Shown here: positions 27,025 through 36,331 of the stretch, in pieces
How positions within the stretch are numbered: position 1 is the stretch's first letter
Layout: every line of letters starts with the position of its first letter
From: Mediterranea massiliensis
Lineage (GTDB): Bacteria > Bacteroidota > Bacteroidia > Bacteroidales > Bacteroidaceae
Direction: 5' to 3'
Length of the DNA: 64,000 nucleotides
Assembly: GCA_015060695.1 (NCBI GenBank)
Contig: SUYA01000001.1
Coordinates: forward strand, 386,307 to 450,306
Notes under the pieces: generated by a model
The model's input: the letters and a program-made list of their open reading frames with translations, nothing else
Databases searched by the model: none
Told to the model about the DNA's origin: nothing
Program-made: the position numbers and the translations under genes

Positions 27025-29646
27025 ATGAAACAACGATATATATTTATTAGCCTCACTACACTCTTTATTTTACTCAGCACACAACTTTCGGCACAAATAA
27101 AGGGCGTGGTAACCGACTCGATAACAAACGAGCCGTTGTTATACGTAACCGTGCAATATGAAGGAACAGGTGTAGGTGCCATTACCAATGGAGAGGGTGA
27201 ATTTGAGGTAGAAAGACGTAAAGGATGGAACGAACTGACCTTCTCGTCCATCGGATACAAAACAAAGAAAGTGCGTATTACCCCCGATACCAAAATGCTG
27301 AGAGTAAAATTGGCATCAGACGACATCCTACTTACAGAGGTAACCGTAAAACCCAAGAAAGAAAAATATTCGCGCAAAAACAATCCGGCGGTGGAGTTCA
27401 TGAGAAAAGTAATTGCACACAAGAAAGGATTGAAATTAGAACAAAACGACTTCTACCAATACCAGAAGTACGAAAAAATGAAGATGTCCATCAACGACGT
27501 TACCCCCGAAAAAATGGAAAAGGGCATCTACAAAAAGTTCGCATTCTTTAAAGACCAAGTGGAAGAATCGCCCAAAACCGGCAAAATGATTCTGCCCATT
27601 TCCATCAAAGAAACCTCCTCGAAAACCATCTACCGGAAAGAACCCAAAAGTGAAAAAACCATTATCGAAGGAATGAACTCGACCGGCATCGAAGAGTTCT
27701 TTAATACGGGAGATATGTTGGGCACCATTCTAACCGATGTCTTTTCAAACATCAATATATACGACGATGACATCCGATTGCTACAACGCCGATTTGTAAG
27801 CCCCATTGGACGAGGTGCCATCAGTTTCTATAAATATTACCTGATGGACACACTGATGGTGGACAATCAGCAATGTGTACACCTATCGTTCGTACCCCAA
27901 AACTCGCAAGACTTTGGCTTCACCGGACATATCTATGTAGTGAACGACTCGACCTATGCCGTAAAAAAATGTACCATGAACCTGCCAAAAAAAACAGGCG
28001 TGAATTTCGTAGAAAACATGGACATTGTACAACAATTCGAACAATTACCGGATAGCAACTGGGTATTGACAGACGATGACATGACCGTAGAATTATCGTT
28101 TGTGAAAGGCATACAAGGACTTGAAGTACAACGCACCACCAAATACAGCGATTATAAATTTGACGAAATAGAACCACGCTTGTTCCGCCTAAAAGGGTCG
28201 GTCATCAAAGAGGCAAATATGCTGGCCAAAAGCGATGAGTATTGGGCAAAAGTAAGACAAGTACCCTTAACGAAAAAAGAGAGTACCATGGATTTGTTCA
28301 TGAATCGTATAGAGCAAATACCAGGCTTTAAATATGTAATTTTCGGTGCGAAGGCATTGATTGAAAACTTCGTAGAAACCGGAAGCAAAGAAAAGCCCAG
28401 CAAATTTGACATCGGCCCCATCAACACCATGATAACCAGCAACTACGTGAACGGTACACGCTTCCGACTAAGTGGTATGACTACCGGTAACCTTAGTCCG
28501 CATTGGAGTTTCAGCGGATATGGAGCTTACGGTACAAAAGACAAAAAATGGTTTTACTCCGGTGAAGCTGCCTACTCGTTCAATAAACGCGAATATGTGC
28601 TTTGGGAATTTCCAAAACACTACATCAGCTTGAAATATACCTACGACGTCATGTCGCCTATGGACAAATATCTGGCTACCGACAAAGACAACATGTTTGT
28701 GGGATGGAAATGGACTACCGTTGACCAAATGTCGTACATGAGAGATGCGACCATCAACTATGAATTGGAAACCAATAGCGGATTCTCCGTAAAAGCCATG
28801 TTCCGACACCGCAATGATGAACCGGTAGGCAACTTGAAATATTGGAAAAACAACGGTGAAATACCCGGACGATTGACAAATCCGAATCCGGATCCTATGA
28901 CACCACCACGTTATCAAAACACATTAGTAAAAGACATTACTACAACCGAACTGAATGCCACCATTCGATGGGCACCCGGCGAAACATTTGTCAACACCAA
29001 GCAACGACGTGTGCCGGTATCGTTGGATGCACCCATCTTCAGCCTGTCACACACCATCGGTATAAAAGGATTGTTGGGGGGAGAATATAATTTCAACTTG
29101 ACCGAAGCAAGTGTAAGAAAGCGTTTTTGGTTTGGCTCATGGGGTAAATTGGACGTAACTGCTCGTGCCGGTGCGCAATGGAACATTGTCCCCTTCCCTT
29201 TACTGAATCTGCCTATGGCCAACTTGTCATACATCACTCAGCACAACGAATCATTCTCGCTCATTAACAACATGGAGTTTCTGAATGACCGATATGCATC
29301 GTTGGCATTGACCTATGACATGAACGGAAAACTTTTCAATAGAATACCGCTTATCAAAAAATTGAAATGGCGCGAAATGTTTAGAATCCGTGGGCTTTGG
29401 GGAACACTGACCGACAAGAACAACCCGTACAAAAGTCACAATCCAGACCTCTTCCTATTTCCAATGAGAAATGGATTACCAACCAGCTTCGTCATGGATA
29501 AAAACAAACCCTATGTAGAAGCAAGCGTGGGCGTTTACAACATATTCAAACTACTACATATAGAATATGTTCGACGTCTGACCTATACCGAATTGCCCAA
29601 TGCGCAAAAAGAGGGTATCCGATTCATGATCATGATGATATTTTAA
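27025..29646 (+). CDS. DUF5686-type outer membrane protein with carboxypeptidase-regulatory-like domain
   Basis: 873 residues from ATG 27025. A signal peptide (about 1-23, ending TQLSAQ) is followed by a carboxypeptidase-D regulatory-like beta-sandwich (IKGVVTDSITNEPLLYVTVQYEGTG...LTFSSIGYKTKKV, residues ~24-110). The rest is the large Bacteroidota DUF5686 region: an alpha/beta linker (NPAVEFMRKVIAHKKG) and a predicted C-terminal beta-barrel ending in alternating aromatic strands (FKLLHIEYVRRLTY...IRFMIMMIF with the terminal Phe typical of barrels). Function is unknown; the first domain is shared with TonB-dependent receptors. rarA starts 11 bp downstream, so they likely form an operon. Confidence 0.87.
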   Translation: MKQRYIFISLTTLFILLSTQLSAQIKGVVTDSITNEPLLYVTVQYEGTGVGAITNGEGEFEVERRKGWNELTFSSIGYKTKKVRITPDTKMLRVKLASDDILLTEVTVKPKKEKYSRKNNPAVEFMRKVIAHKKGLKLEQNDFYQYQKYEKMKMSINDVTPEKMEKGIYKKFAFFKDQVEESPKTGKMILPISIKETSSKTIYRKEPKSEKTIIEGMNSTGIEEFFNTGDMLGTILTDVFSNINIYDDDIRLLQRRFVSPIGRGAISFYKYYLMDTLMVDNQQCVHLSFVPQNSQDFGFTGHIYVVNDSTYAVKKCTMNLPKKTGVNFVENMDIVQQFEQLPDSNWVLTDDDMTVELSFVKGIQGLEVQRTTKYSDYKFDEIEPRLFRLKGSVIKEANMLAKSDEYWAKVRQVPLTKKESTMDLFMNRIEQIPGFKYVIFGAKALIENFVETGSKEKPSKFDIGPINTMITSNYVNGTRFRLSGMTTGNLSPHWSFSGYGAYGTKDKKWFYSGEAAYSFNKREYVLWEFPKHYISLKYTYDVMSPMDKYLATDKDNMFVGWKWTTVDQMSYMRDATINYELETNSGFSVKAMFRHRNDEPVGNLKYWKNNGEIPGRLTNPNPDPMTPPRYQNTLVKDITTTELNATIRWAPGETFVNTKQRRVPVSLDAPIFSLSHTIGIKGLLGGEYNFNLTEASVRKRFWFGSWGKLDVTARAGAQWNIVPFPLLNLPMANLSYITQHNESFSLINNMEFLNDRYASLALTYDMNGKLFNRIPLIKKLKWREMFRIRGLWGTLTDKNNPYKSHNPDLFLFPMRNGLPTSFVMDKNKPYVEASVGVYNIFKLLHIEYVRRLTYTELPNAQKEGIRFMIMMIF

Positions 29647-29656
29647 ATGGCTTGTT

Positions 29657-30928
29657 ATGGCACCATTAGCTGAAAGATTACGTCCCAAAACACTCGACGA
29701 ATACATCGGCCAAAAACATTTGGTGGGACAAGACGCCGTACTACGAAAAATGATAGATACCGGCCGTATCTCCTCTTTTATCTTATGGGGACCTCCCGGA
29801 GTGGGCAAAACAACCTTGGCACAAATCATTGCAAACAAGTTGGAAACGCCCTTTTATACCCTAAGTGCCGTAACCAGCGGGGTGAAAGATGTGCGCGAAG
29901 TAATTGATAAAGCCAAAAGCAACCGTTTCTTTTCGCAAGCAAGCCCAATCTTATTCATCGACGAAATACATCGATTCAGCAAATCGCAACAAGACTCCTT
30001 GTTGGGTGCCGTAGAGCAAGGTATAGTAACTTTAATTGGGGCTACTACCGAAAATCCATCTTTCGAAGTCATACGCCCACTACTATCGAGATGCCAACTC
30101 TATGTGCTGAAACCATTGGAAAAAGAGGACTTATTAGAGTTGTTGCATCGAGCCATAGAAACCGATTTTCTATTGAAAGAAAAGCAGATAGAGCTGAAAG
30201 AAACTACGGCCATGTTGCGCTATAGCGGTGGTGATGCACGCAAGTTACTAAACATCTTGGATTTAGTAGTCAACTCAGAATCTACTGATACCATCGTAAT
30301 AACCGACGAATTGGTTACCAACCGTCTACAACAAAACCCGATGGCTTATGACAAAGATGGGGAAATGCATTATGATATTATATCGGCTTTCATAAAATCC
30401 ATCAGAGGTAGCGACCCCAATGCGGCCATTTATTGGTTGGCACGCATGGTAGAAGGAGGCGAAGATCCGGCATTCATAGCTCGAAGATTGGTCATTTCGG
30501 CCTCCGAAGATATTGGTTTAGCCAATCCTAATGCTCTACTATTGGCCAATGCCTGCTTCGACACAATTATGAAAATTGGGTGGCCCGAAGGAAGAATCCC
30601 ATTGGCCGAAACTACCATCTACTTAGCCACCAGCCCAAAAAGCAACTCGGCCTATATGGCCATTAACAATGCGTTGGAAACGGTAAGAAAAAGTGGAAAC
30701 CTACCAGTACCGTTGCATTTGCGCAATGCGCCTACTAAGCTAATGAAAGAGTTGGGATACGGTAACAATTATAAGTATGCACACGATTACGACGGAAATT
30801 TTGTCAATCAAGAGTTTATGCCCGAAAGTTTGTCGGGACACCAATTTTATATACCCAACCAACAAAACCCACAAGAACAGAAAATTGCCGAACGAATAAA
30901 AGGGTTATGGGGAGATAAATACAAATAA
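29657..30928 (+). CDS. rarA: Replication-associated recombination protein A (AAA+ ATPase)
   Basis: 423 residues, the usual length of RarA/MgsA (Mgs1/WRNIP1 family), which acts at stalled replication forks and binds SSB. Motifs: APLAERLRPKTLDEYIGQKHLVG at the N-terminus, Walker A WGPPGVGKTTLA (about 44-55), Walker B LFIDEIHRFSKSQQD, sensor 1 IGATTENPSFEV, arginine finger region LLSRCQLYVLKPL, sensor 2 YSGGDARKLLNILD, and the C-terminal tetramerisation region (SAFIKSIRGSDPNAAIYWLARM). It overlaps no neighbour; a 2-hydroxyacid dehydrogenase gene follows after 28 bp. Confidence 0.96.
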   Translation: MAPLAERLRPKTLDEYIGQKHLVGQDAVLRKMIDTGRISSFILWGPPGVGKTTLAQIIANKLETPFYTLSAVTSGVKDVREVIDKAKSNRFFSQASPILFIDEIHRFSKSQQDSLLGAVEQGIVTLIGATTENPSFEVIRPLLSRCQLYVLKPLEKEDLLELLHRAIETDFLLKEKQIELKETTAMLRYSGGDARKLLNILDLVVNSESTDTIVITDELVTNRLQQNPMAYDKDGEMHYDIISAFIKSIRGSDPNAAIYWLARMVEGGEDPAFIARRLVISASEDIGLANPNALLLANACFDTIMKIGWPEGRIPLAETTIYLATSPKSNSAYMAINNALETVRKSGNLPVPLHLRNAPTKLMKELGYGNNYKYAHDYDGNFVNQEFMPESLSGHQFYIPNQQNPQEQKIAERIKGLWGDKYK

Positions 30929-30956
30929 ATAAAATGACTAATATATAGATAAAAGT

Positions 30957-31913
30957 ATGAAAATTGTAGTTTTAGATGGCTATACAGCCAACCCCGGCGA
31001 TTTATCATGGAAAAATTTGGAAGCTTTGGGCGAATGTACCATATATCAACGTACCTCTCCCGAAGAGTTGATAACACGTGCCGCCGAAGCAGACATTGTA
31101 CTTACCAATAAAGTAGTCATTGATGAAAAAGCAATGGATGCATTGCCCAATATAAAATATATCGGTGTGTTGGCCACCGGATACAATGTGGTTGATATAA
31201 ATGCAGCCAAAGAACGAGGCATAGTAGTTACCAACATTCCGGCATATAGCACCGATAGTGTAGCTCAGATGGTGTTTGCCCACATTTTGAACATCACACA
31301 ACAAGTGGAACACTATAGCAACGAAGTACGTGCTGGAGAGTGGAGTCGATGCTCCGATTTCAGTTACACTAACACACCACTCATTGAGTTGCGAGGCAAA
31401 CGCATTGGCATCATCGGATTGGGACATACCGGATATACCACGGCACGCATTGCCATTGGATTCGGAATGGATGTATATGCATACACGTCTAAATCACACT
31501 TCCAACTTCCACCCGAAATAAAAAAGCTACCAATGGATGAGTTGTTCAGCACGTGCGATATAATCAGCCTACATTGTCCGTTGACAGAAAGCACTTATCA
31601 TCTGGTAAATGCCGAACGATTAAAAAGCATGAAGCCAACTGCTATTCTTATCAACACAGGACGCGGGCCGTTAATAGACGAAAATGCACTTGCCAATGCA
31701 TTGAACAACAATGAAATATATGCTGCTGGAGTAGATGTACTTTCTCAAGAACCTCCCAGCACCGACAATCCGCTATTGAGTGCACGCAATTGCTTCATCA
31801 CCCCACATATTGCTTGGGCTACCGCCGAAGCCAGAGAGCGTCTGCTACAAATAGCCGTAGAAAACGTTCATGCTTTTTTGAATGGGAAACCCATCAACGT
31901 GGTGAACAAATAA
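30957..31913 (+). CDS. D-2-hydroxyacid dehydrogenase (NAD-dependent, glycerate dehydrogenase-like)
   Basis: 318 residues. It reduces a 2-keto acid to the D-2-hydroxy acid, or the reverse, in the cytoplasm. The Rossmann loop is GIIGLGHTGYTTARIA (about 151-166). The catalytic residues are Arg236 (INTGRGPLIDE), Glu265 (LSQEPPSTDN) and His284 (ITPHIAWAT). The overall sequence looks most like hydroxypyruvate/glycerate dehydrogenases, but the substrate cannot be fixed from motifs. It lies 28 bp after rarA on the same strand and may share its transcript. A hairpin (31928-31955) without a T tract follows. Confidence 0.9.
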   Translation: MKIVVLDGYTANPGDLSWKNLEALGECTIYQRTSPEELITRAAEADIVLTNKVVIDEKAMDALPNIKYIGVLATGYNVVDINAAKERGIVVTNIPAYSTDSVAQMVFAHILNITQQVEHYSNEVRAGEWSRCSDFSYTNTPLIELRGKRIGIIGLGHTGYTTARIAIGFGMDVYAYTSKSHFQLPPEIKKLPMDELFSTCDIISLHCPLTESTYHLVNAERLKSMKPTAILINTGRGPLIDENALANALNNNEIYAAGVDVLSQEPPSTDNPLLSARNCFITPHIAWATAEARERLLQIAVENVHAFLNGKPINVVNK

Positions 31914-32098
31914 TAATAAAATAAACTTGCCTATTTAGGAACAAATAAATAGGCATACACCCCAAAAACCAGCTATTTTATTGTTCTAAAAGAGAACAAA
32001 ACTCGATTATTGCACATAATTTAAAAAAATGTGTCGTTTTTTTCTGTTTTTTTTCGCACCTTTGCCCAACTTTTTGTGAATAACATATATAAAATGGG

Positions 32099-33478
32099 AT
32101 GAAACAGATAACTAAACATAAAACGCAAAAACCAAGCTTAATATACCGATTGTTCAAAACGTATCTGCGTTTTTTACATGATAGGTTATTCTATAGCAAG
32201 ACTTATACCATTCAGGCCACAAATATCCCCTCCCAAAACAAAGCACTGATGGTGGTATCAAACCACCAAAATTGTTTAAATGACCCGTTGGGTATTCTAT
32301 TTGCAATCAATGATAGGAAACCGTACTTCATTACGCGAGCCAATGTATTTGAACTGCATCCTTTAGCTAACAAATTCCTGCGCTCAATAGGGCTTTTACC
32401 CGCTTTCCGAATGGATTACGAAGGCGAAGCTGCTTTGGGAAAGAATGCCGATATGTTTAAAATAACCGAACGTGAATTAGTAAACGGTAACACAATAGTG
32501 ATGTTTCCAGAAGCGGGTCATCAAGACAAACGATGGTTAGGAACCTTCTCTTTCGGATATACCAAATTGGCCTTCGAAGCGGCTGAAATGGATCAGTTCA
32601 AGACTGAGATTCTTATATTGCCAGCTTGTAACCATTATAGCAACTACTTTGGTATTCAAAACCAATTTATGGTAAAGTTTGGTACACCCATTTCTCTCCA
32701 ACCCTACTATGAACTTTATAAAACCAAACCACGAACAGCACAAAGAGAGGTAAACAAATTGGTACGAGCACAAATAGAAGGATTGATGCTCGATATACGT
32801 GATTTGGAAAACTACGATGCCATAGACTACTTACGACAAACATACGGCAAGCAATTTGCTAAAATGCAAGGCTATAGCCCTAAAGAACTGCCCGAAATGC
32901 TCCTGTCCGACCGTCAATTGATATCCATATTAGACCAAGAGAAAGAAAAGAATCCGACAGAAATGAAGGAGATTTATACAGAGGCACTTCAACTAAAAGC
33001 TGAAATGAAAAAATTGGGAATAACAGATGAAGATATAGAGAAAAAGCCTAACGCTATCAAAATAGGACTTTCCGTATTGGCACAACTCTTCTTATTTCCG
33101 CTATGGATATGTTCGCTATGGCCATCACTACCGATGTACGCCATCTCAATGGGACTATTTAGAAAATGCTGTAAAGATCCTATGTTCGAAGGAACTTTTC
33201 TATATGCCATCAATGCATTGTTTTTGCTACCTTTATTTTCATTGATTACCCTCATTTTGGTTGGTATCAATATCGGTTGGTGGATAGCATTGATTTATGT
33301 ATTATTGCTCTTCCCTATCTTTATATGGGGCGCATGGAAATACACTAAATGGATGGGGAATAATTATAGGAAAATAAAATTATTGACACTGAGAAGTTCA
33401 AAGAAACTACAAAAAACACAAACGCTTCGAGATTCTCTATTTAAGAAACTAAATAAAATAACAAGTGTAAATAATTAA
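32099..33478 (+). CDS. PlsC-like lysophospholipid/acyl transferase
   Basis: 459 residues. The N-terminal half is a 1-acyl-glycerol-3-phosphate acyltransferase-like domain: NHQNCLNDP (His56...Asp62), an FRMDYEGE segment, and MFPEAGHQDKRWL corresponding to the FPEG acyl-acceptor motif. The C-terminal part has a charged helical region (~250-320) and membrane segments (LSVLAQLFLFPLWICSLW, ALFLLPLFSLITLILVGINIGWWIALIYVLLLFPIFIWG). It moves an acyl chain from ACP or CoA to a lipid or alcohol. It is the first gene of a ten-gene run; the ketosynthase begins 17 bp later. In aryl polyene loci a similar acyltransferase attaches the polyene to a membrane lipid (family knowledge). Confidence 0.87.
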   Translation: MKQITKHKTQKPSLIYRLFKTYLRFLHDRLFYSKTYTIQATNIPSQNKALMVVSNHQNCLNDPLGILFAINDRKPYFITRANVFELHPLANKFLRSIGLLPAFRMDYEGEAALGKNADMFKITERELVNGNTIVMFPEAGHQDKRWLGTFSFGYTKLAFEAAEMDQFKTEILILPACNHYSNYFGIQNQFMVKFGTPISLQPYYELYKTKPRTAQREVNKLVRAQIEGLMLDIRDLENYDAIDYLRQTYGKQFAKMQGYSPKELPEMLLSDRQLISILDQEKEKNPTEMKEIYTEALQLKAEMKKLGITDEDIEKKPNAIKIGLSVLAQLFLFPLWICSLWPSLPMYAISMGLFRKCCKDPMFEGTFLYAINALFLLPLFSLITLILVGINIGWWIALIYVLLLFPIFIWGAWKYTKWMGNNYRKIKLLTLRSSKKLQKTQTLRDSLFKKLNKITSVNN

Positions 33479-33495
33479 TATTTAAAATATAAGAA

Positions 33496-34716
33496 ATGCA
33501 AAACAGAGTTGTTATTACCGGTATGGGCATTTATTCATGTTTAGGTAAAAACCTTGAAGAAGTACGTGAATCACTATACACAGGTAAATCGGGTATTATT
33601 TTTGACCCTGTACGCAAGGAAATGGGATTTCGTTCGGCCTTAACAGCCTATTTAGAGATTCCCGACTTAAAGAAAGAACTGAGTCGTTCGCAACGCGTCT
33701 ATATGCCAGAGCAAGCTAAATATGCTTATTGCTCTACCATCGAAGCCTTGCGAAATGCAGGTATAGACCAAGACTATTTGAATTCGCACGAAGTAGGCTT
33801 ACTATTCGGTAATGATAGTTCGGCCGAACCTACCGTTTTGGCCGTGGACAAGATGCGCGAAAAGAAGGATACTACACTTTGTGGTAGCGGTGCTATCTTC
33901 CAATCTATGAACTCGACCGTTACCATGAACTTGGGATGTATCTTCAAACTAAAAGGTATCAATCTTACAGTAAGTGGTGCATGTGCCAGCGGTAGTCACG
34001 CCATTGGTTTAGGAGCACTACTCATCCAAAACGGACTACAAGAAATGGTAATTTGTGGAGGAGCGCAAGAAGTAAATCCTTTCTCGATAGGGTCATTTGA
34101 TGGCATTTCAGCATTTTCTATCCGCGAAGATGAACCAACCAAAGCCAGCCGCCCCTTTGATCGTGATCGAGACGGTTTGGTACCGGGAGGAGGTGCTGCT
34201 ACATTGATATTGGAGAGCTACGAATCGGCCATACGCCGAGGAGCACCCATCTTGGCCGAAGTATTGGGATATGGCTTCTCTGCCAATGGTGACCACATCT
34301 CTTCACCGAATGTAGAAGGACCCAGTCGCTCATTGGAAATGGCTATCCGACGCGCCGGCATAGATATCCGTGAAATTGGCTATATCAATGCCCATGCCAC
34401 CTCTACTCACGTAGGCGATACAAACGAAGCAAAAGCCATATACAATGTATTTGGCGACCAACGAGTAGAAGTAACTAGCACCAAAAGCCAAACCGGCCAC
34501 GAAATGTGGATGGCAGGTGCCAGCGAAGTAATCTACTCCATGTTGATGATGAAAAACAATTTCATTGCCGCCAACCTAAACTTTGAAAATCCCGATGAGG
34601 ACTCGGCCAAATTACTGATTCCCGACAAGCGCATAGAAAAGCATTTTGATACATTCTTGTCCAACTCATTCGGATTTGGTGGTACAAACTCTACACTGAT
34701 AGTAAGGAATTTATAA
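33496..34716 (+). CDS. Beta-ketoacyl-ACP synthase (KAS II/FabF-like)
   Basis: 406 residues. It elongates an acyl chain on ACP by decarboxylative condensation. The Cys-His-His triad is complete: Cys163 (SGACASGSHAIG), His300 (INAHATSTHVGD) and His335 (KSQTGHEMWMAGA); SNSFGFGGTNSTLI closes the fold. The normal GKTGHxxGAAGA reads KSQTGHEMWMAGA, so the region around the third catalytic residue is slightly divergent from housekeeping FabF. It is the only ketosynthase in the locus; no chain-length-factor partner (a KS lacking Cys) is seen. It lies 17 bp after the acyltransferase gene and 36 bp before the ACP gene. It is probably dedicated to the locus product. Confidence 0.93.
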   Translation: MQNRVVITGMGIYSCLGKNLEEVRESLYTGKSGIIFDPVRKEMGFRSALTAYLEIPDLKKELSRSQRVYMPEQAKYAYCSTIEALRNAGIDQDYLNSHEVGLLFGNDSSAEPTVLAVDKMREKKDTTLCGSGAIFQSMNSTVTMNLGCIFKLKGINLTVSGACASGSHAIGLGALLIQNGLQEMVICGGAQEVNPFSIGSFDGISAFSIREDEPTKASRPFDRDRDGLVPGGGAATLILESYESAIRRGAPILAEVLGYGFSANGDHISSPNVEGPSRSLEMAIRRAGIDIREIGYINAHATSTHVGDTNEAKAIYNVFGDQRVEVTSTKSQTGHEMWMAGASEVIYSMLMMKNNFIAANLNFENPDEDSAKLLIPDKRIEKHFDTFLSNSFGFGGTNSTLIVRNL

Positions 34717-34752
34717 AATATAATAATAAATCAATTAAACAAATAAAAGAAA

Positions 34753-34998
34753 ATGGAAAAACAAGAACTGACACAAAAAATCAACGAAGTATTGGCTGAA
34801 GAATTTGAAAAGGAAGTAAGCGATATTACTCCCGAAGCCGACATCAAAGAAACATTGGAACTGGATAGTTTGAGCTTAGTAGATATGGTAGCATTGATTG
34901 AAGCAGAATTTGGTGTAAAAATAAAAGGTACCGAAGTGGCTCAAGTAAAAACATTCGGTGCACTTTATGACTTCATTGATGAAAGATTGAATGCTTAA
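34753..34998 (+). CDS. Acyl carrier protein
   Basis: 81 residues, acidic. The phosphopantetheine attachment Ser is in LELDSLSLVDMVALIEAEF, the standard DSL motif. The four-helix length is typical. It carries the growing chain for the ketosynthase, ketoreductase and dehydratase-like proteins encoded around it. It differs from the housekeeping ACP in lacking the usual LGADSLDTVELVM text, fitting a pathway-specific carrier. The next gene starts inside or just after its stop codon, which shows tight operon packing. Confidence 0.94.
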   Translation: MEKQELTQKINEVLAEEFEKEVSDITPEADIKETLELDSLSLVDMVALIEAEFGVKIKGTEVAQVKTFGALYDFIDERLNA

Positions 34999-35437
34999 CA
35001 TGGAAAACAGAACCCCTATCCTGCAAGGAGAAGAGTTATTAAAACTGATACCTCAGCGTGCACCCATCGTAATGGTAGATGCCATATATGAAGTGGATGC
35101 CGCTGGGGCAACTACCGGTTTGACCATAACAAACGATAATATATTCTGTAGTCAGGGATGCTTGCAAGAGGTGGGATTGATTGAACACATTGCGCAATCG
35201 GCGGCAGCCTTGGCCGGGTATGAACCTTTTAAACAAGGATTACCTCCCAAACCCGGCTTTATAGGTGAAATAAAAAAGTGTAAGCTACACAGACTTCCCT
35301 ATACGGGCGAAACATTACACACCCGTTTAGAAGTAAAAGGTGAAGCGGCCGGAGTAACATTGATTGCCGCACAAACTTGTACTACCCAAGGACTTGTGGC
35401 TACGTGTCAAATGAAAATATTTATCAGCCCAGAATGA
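34991..35437 (+). CDS. Hotdog-fold dehydratase-like protein (FabZ-related, no catalytic His)
   Basis: 148 residues from 34991, where its ATG overlaps the ACP stop; ATG at 35000 (MENRTPILQG) is an equally good start. The fold is recognised from LLKLIPQRAPIVMVDAI (FabZ: LPHRxPxLLVDRV) and from GLIEHIAQSAAALAGY, the helix that in FabZ carries the catalytic Glu (here Glu62, counting from 35000). The GHFPxxPxxPG motif with the catalytic His is absent: the corresponding stretch is IFCSQGCLQEV. Alone it may not dehydrate. Two genes downstream a second hotdog protein has the His but not the Glu, suggesting a heterodimer, as I recall being described for aryl polyene dehydratases. Confidence 0.82.
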   Translation: MLNMENRTPILQGEELLKLIPQRAPIVMVDAIYEVDAAGATTGLTITNDNIFCSQGCLQEVGLIEHIAQSAAALAGYEPFKQGLPPKPGFIGEIKKCKLHRLPYTGETLHTRLEVKGEAAGVTLIAAQTCTTQGLVATCQMKIFISPE

Positions 35438-35859
35438 TGAACACATTATCGGAAACTGTACGCATCAAAGTCCGTTTTTCGGAAGTAGATTCCATACAAA
35501 TGGTATGGCATGGAAACTATGTGCAATACTTGGAAGATGCACGCGAAGCCTGGGGACGAAAATACGGATTGGAATATATGCACATCTATCGTAGCGGATA
35601 TTTGGCTCCCATGTACGACCTAAAGTTACAATACAAACAGACGGCTACCATAGATGATGTGTTGATTGTGAGCATAACTTATAGGCCCGAACGAGGCGCA
35701 AAGCTGATATTTGATTATGAAATACACCGTGAGACAGACCATGCATTGATACTTACGGCAACCACAACCCAATTATTCACTACCCAAGACGGGGTGTTAG
35801 AGCCATCATGCCCATCCTTCTTGAAGGAGTGGAAAGAAAAGAACCATGTAGTATGTTAA
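35434..35859 (+). CDS. Acyl-CoA/ACP thioesterase (4HBT, YbgC-like)
   Basis: 141 residues. Recognised from VRFSEVDSIQMVWHGNYVQYLEDAREAW, the 4-hydroxybenzoyl-CoA thioesterase signature with the catalytic Asp in SEVDS, followed by LKLQYKQTATIDDVLIV. It hydrolyses a thioester, or transfers or releases the chain from ACP. The start was chosen at 35434, where ATGATGA overlaps the stop of the previous gene; an ATG three bases later is also possible. The longer frame from 35377 runs inside the upstream gene and is rejected. The next gene overlaps its stop as well. Confidence 0.88.
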   Translation: MMNTLSETVRIKVRFSEVDSIQMVWHGNYVQYLEDAREAWGRKYGLEYMHIYRSGYLAPMYDLKLQYKQTATIDDVLIVSITYRPERGAKLIFDYEIHRETDHALILTATTTQLFTTQDGVLEPSCPSFLKEWKEKNHVVC

Positions 35860-36239
35860 TAGCAGATTATTATACCATAAACGGCCACACCGAAGAAGAT
35901 GGCCAAACCATTTTCAGCATCAGCTTAAACCCTGCATGCAAGGTATATGAAGGCCACTTCCCAGGCCAGCCTGTATCACCTGGTGTATGCAACATACAGA
36001 TGATAAAAGAGTGTGTGGAGCAGATGTTAGACAAGCCTCTATCAATGACAGAAATCAGCCTATGTCGCCTTAACAAGCTGATGACCCCTTCTACACATCC
36101 AAAGCCAGAGGTAGGCATACGCTTAATGCAAAAAGATGGAGAAGCCATAAAAATACATGCCACCATCAGCCACGATGGCAACACCTGTTTAGAGATGAAA
36201 GCAACATTCAGCCCAACATTAAATGCAGTTTTGCCTTAA
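35853..36239 (+). CDS. Hotdog-fold 3-hydroxyacyl-ACP dehydratase-like protein (GHFP motif present)
   Basis: 128 residues from the ATG at 35853, overlapping the thioesterase stop (ATGTTAA). It carries YEGHFPGQPVSPGVCNIQMIKECVEQ. The GHFPxxPxxPGV loop with catalytic His35 is intact, but the FabZ glutamate position (PGVLxxE) is Gln49; a Glu lies four residues later. It is therefore a FabZ/FabA relative with an altered active site, complementary to the hotdog protein encoded at 34991. It probably acts on 3-hydroxyacyl-ACP made by the KS and ketoreductase of this locus. It is followed by a 92-bp gap with tandem 22-bp repeats before the exporter gene. Confidence 0.84.
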   Translation: MLIADYYTINGHTEEDGQTIFSISLNPACKVYEGHFPGQPVSPGVCNIQMIKECVEQMLDKPLSMTEISLCRLNKLMTPSTHPKPEVGIRLMQKDGEAIKIHATISHDGNTCLEMKATFSPTLNAVLP

Positions 36240-36248
36240 TTAAAAAAT

Positions 36249-36320
36249 AATTTAGGCATAAATGAAAATAAATTTAGGCATAAATAGAAAACAATTTAGG
36301 CTAAAATAAAAAAGAATTTA
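36249..36320 (+). repeat. Tandem 22-bp repeat, three copies plus a partial
   Basis: Copies at 36249-36270, 36271-36292 and 36293-36314, with a 6-bp remnant to 36320. Each begins AATTTAGGC and ends in an A-rich stretch; copies 1 and 2 share the first 15 bases (AATTTAGGCATAAAT). It fills most of the gap between the dehydratase-like gene and the MMPL exporter gene. Confidence 0.85.
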
Positions 36321-36331
36321 TCAAGTAATCC

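Noticed and set aside
26922..27422. Long N-terminal extension of the TRIC/YicG-like protein
   Set aside because: The extra codons run antisense through the promoter and start of the DUF5686-type gene; the family begins at MFSFVQ (26921).
31928..31955. Hairpin after the 2-hydroxyacid dehydrogenase as terminator
   Set aside because: The stem (TGCCTATTTA/TAAATAGGCA) is good, but no T tract follows on the plus strand, so it was not listed as a terminator.
36249..36320. CRISPR or attachment site
   Set aside because: Direct tandem units without spacers; no integrase or mobile element nearby.
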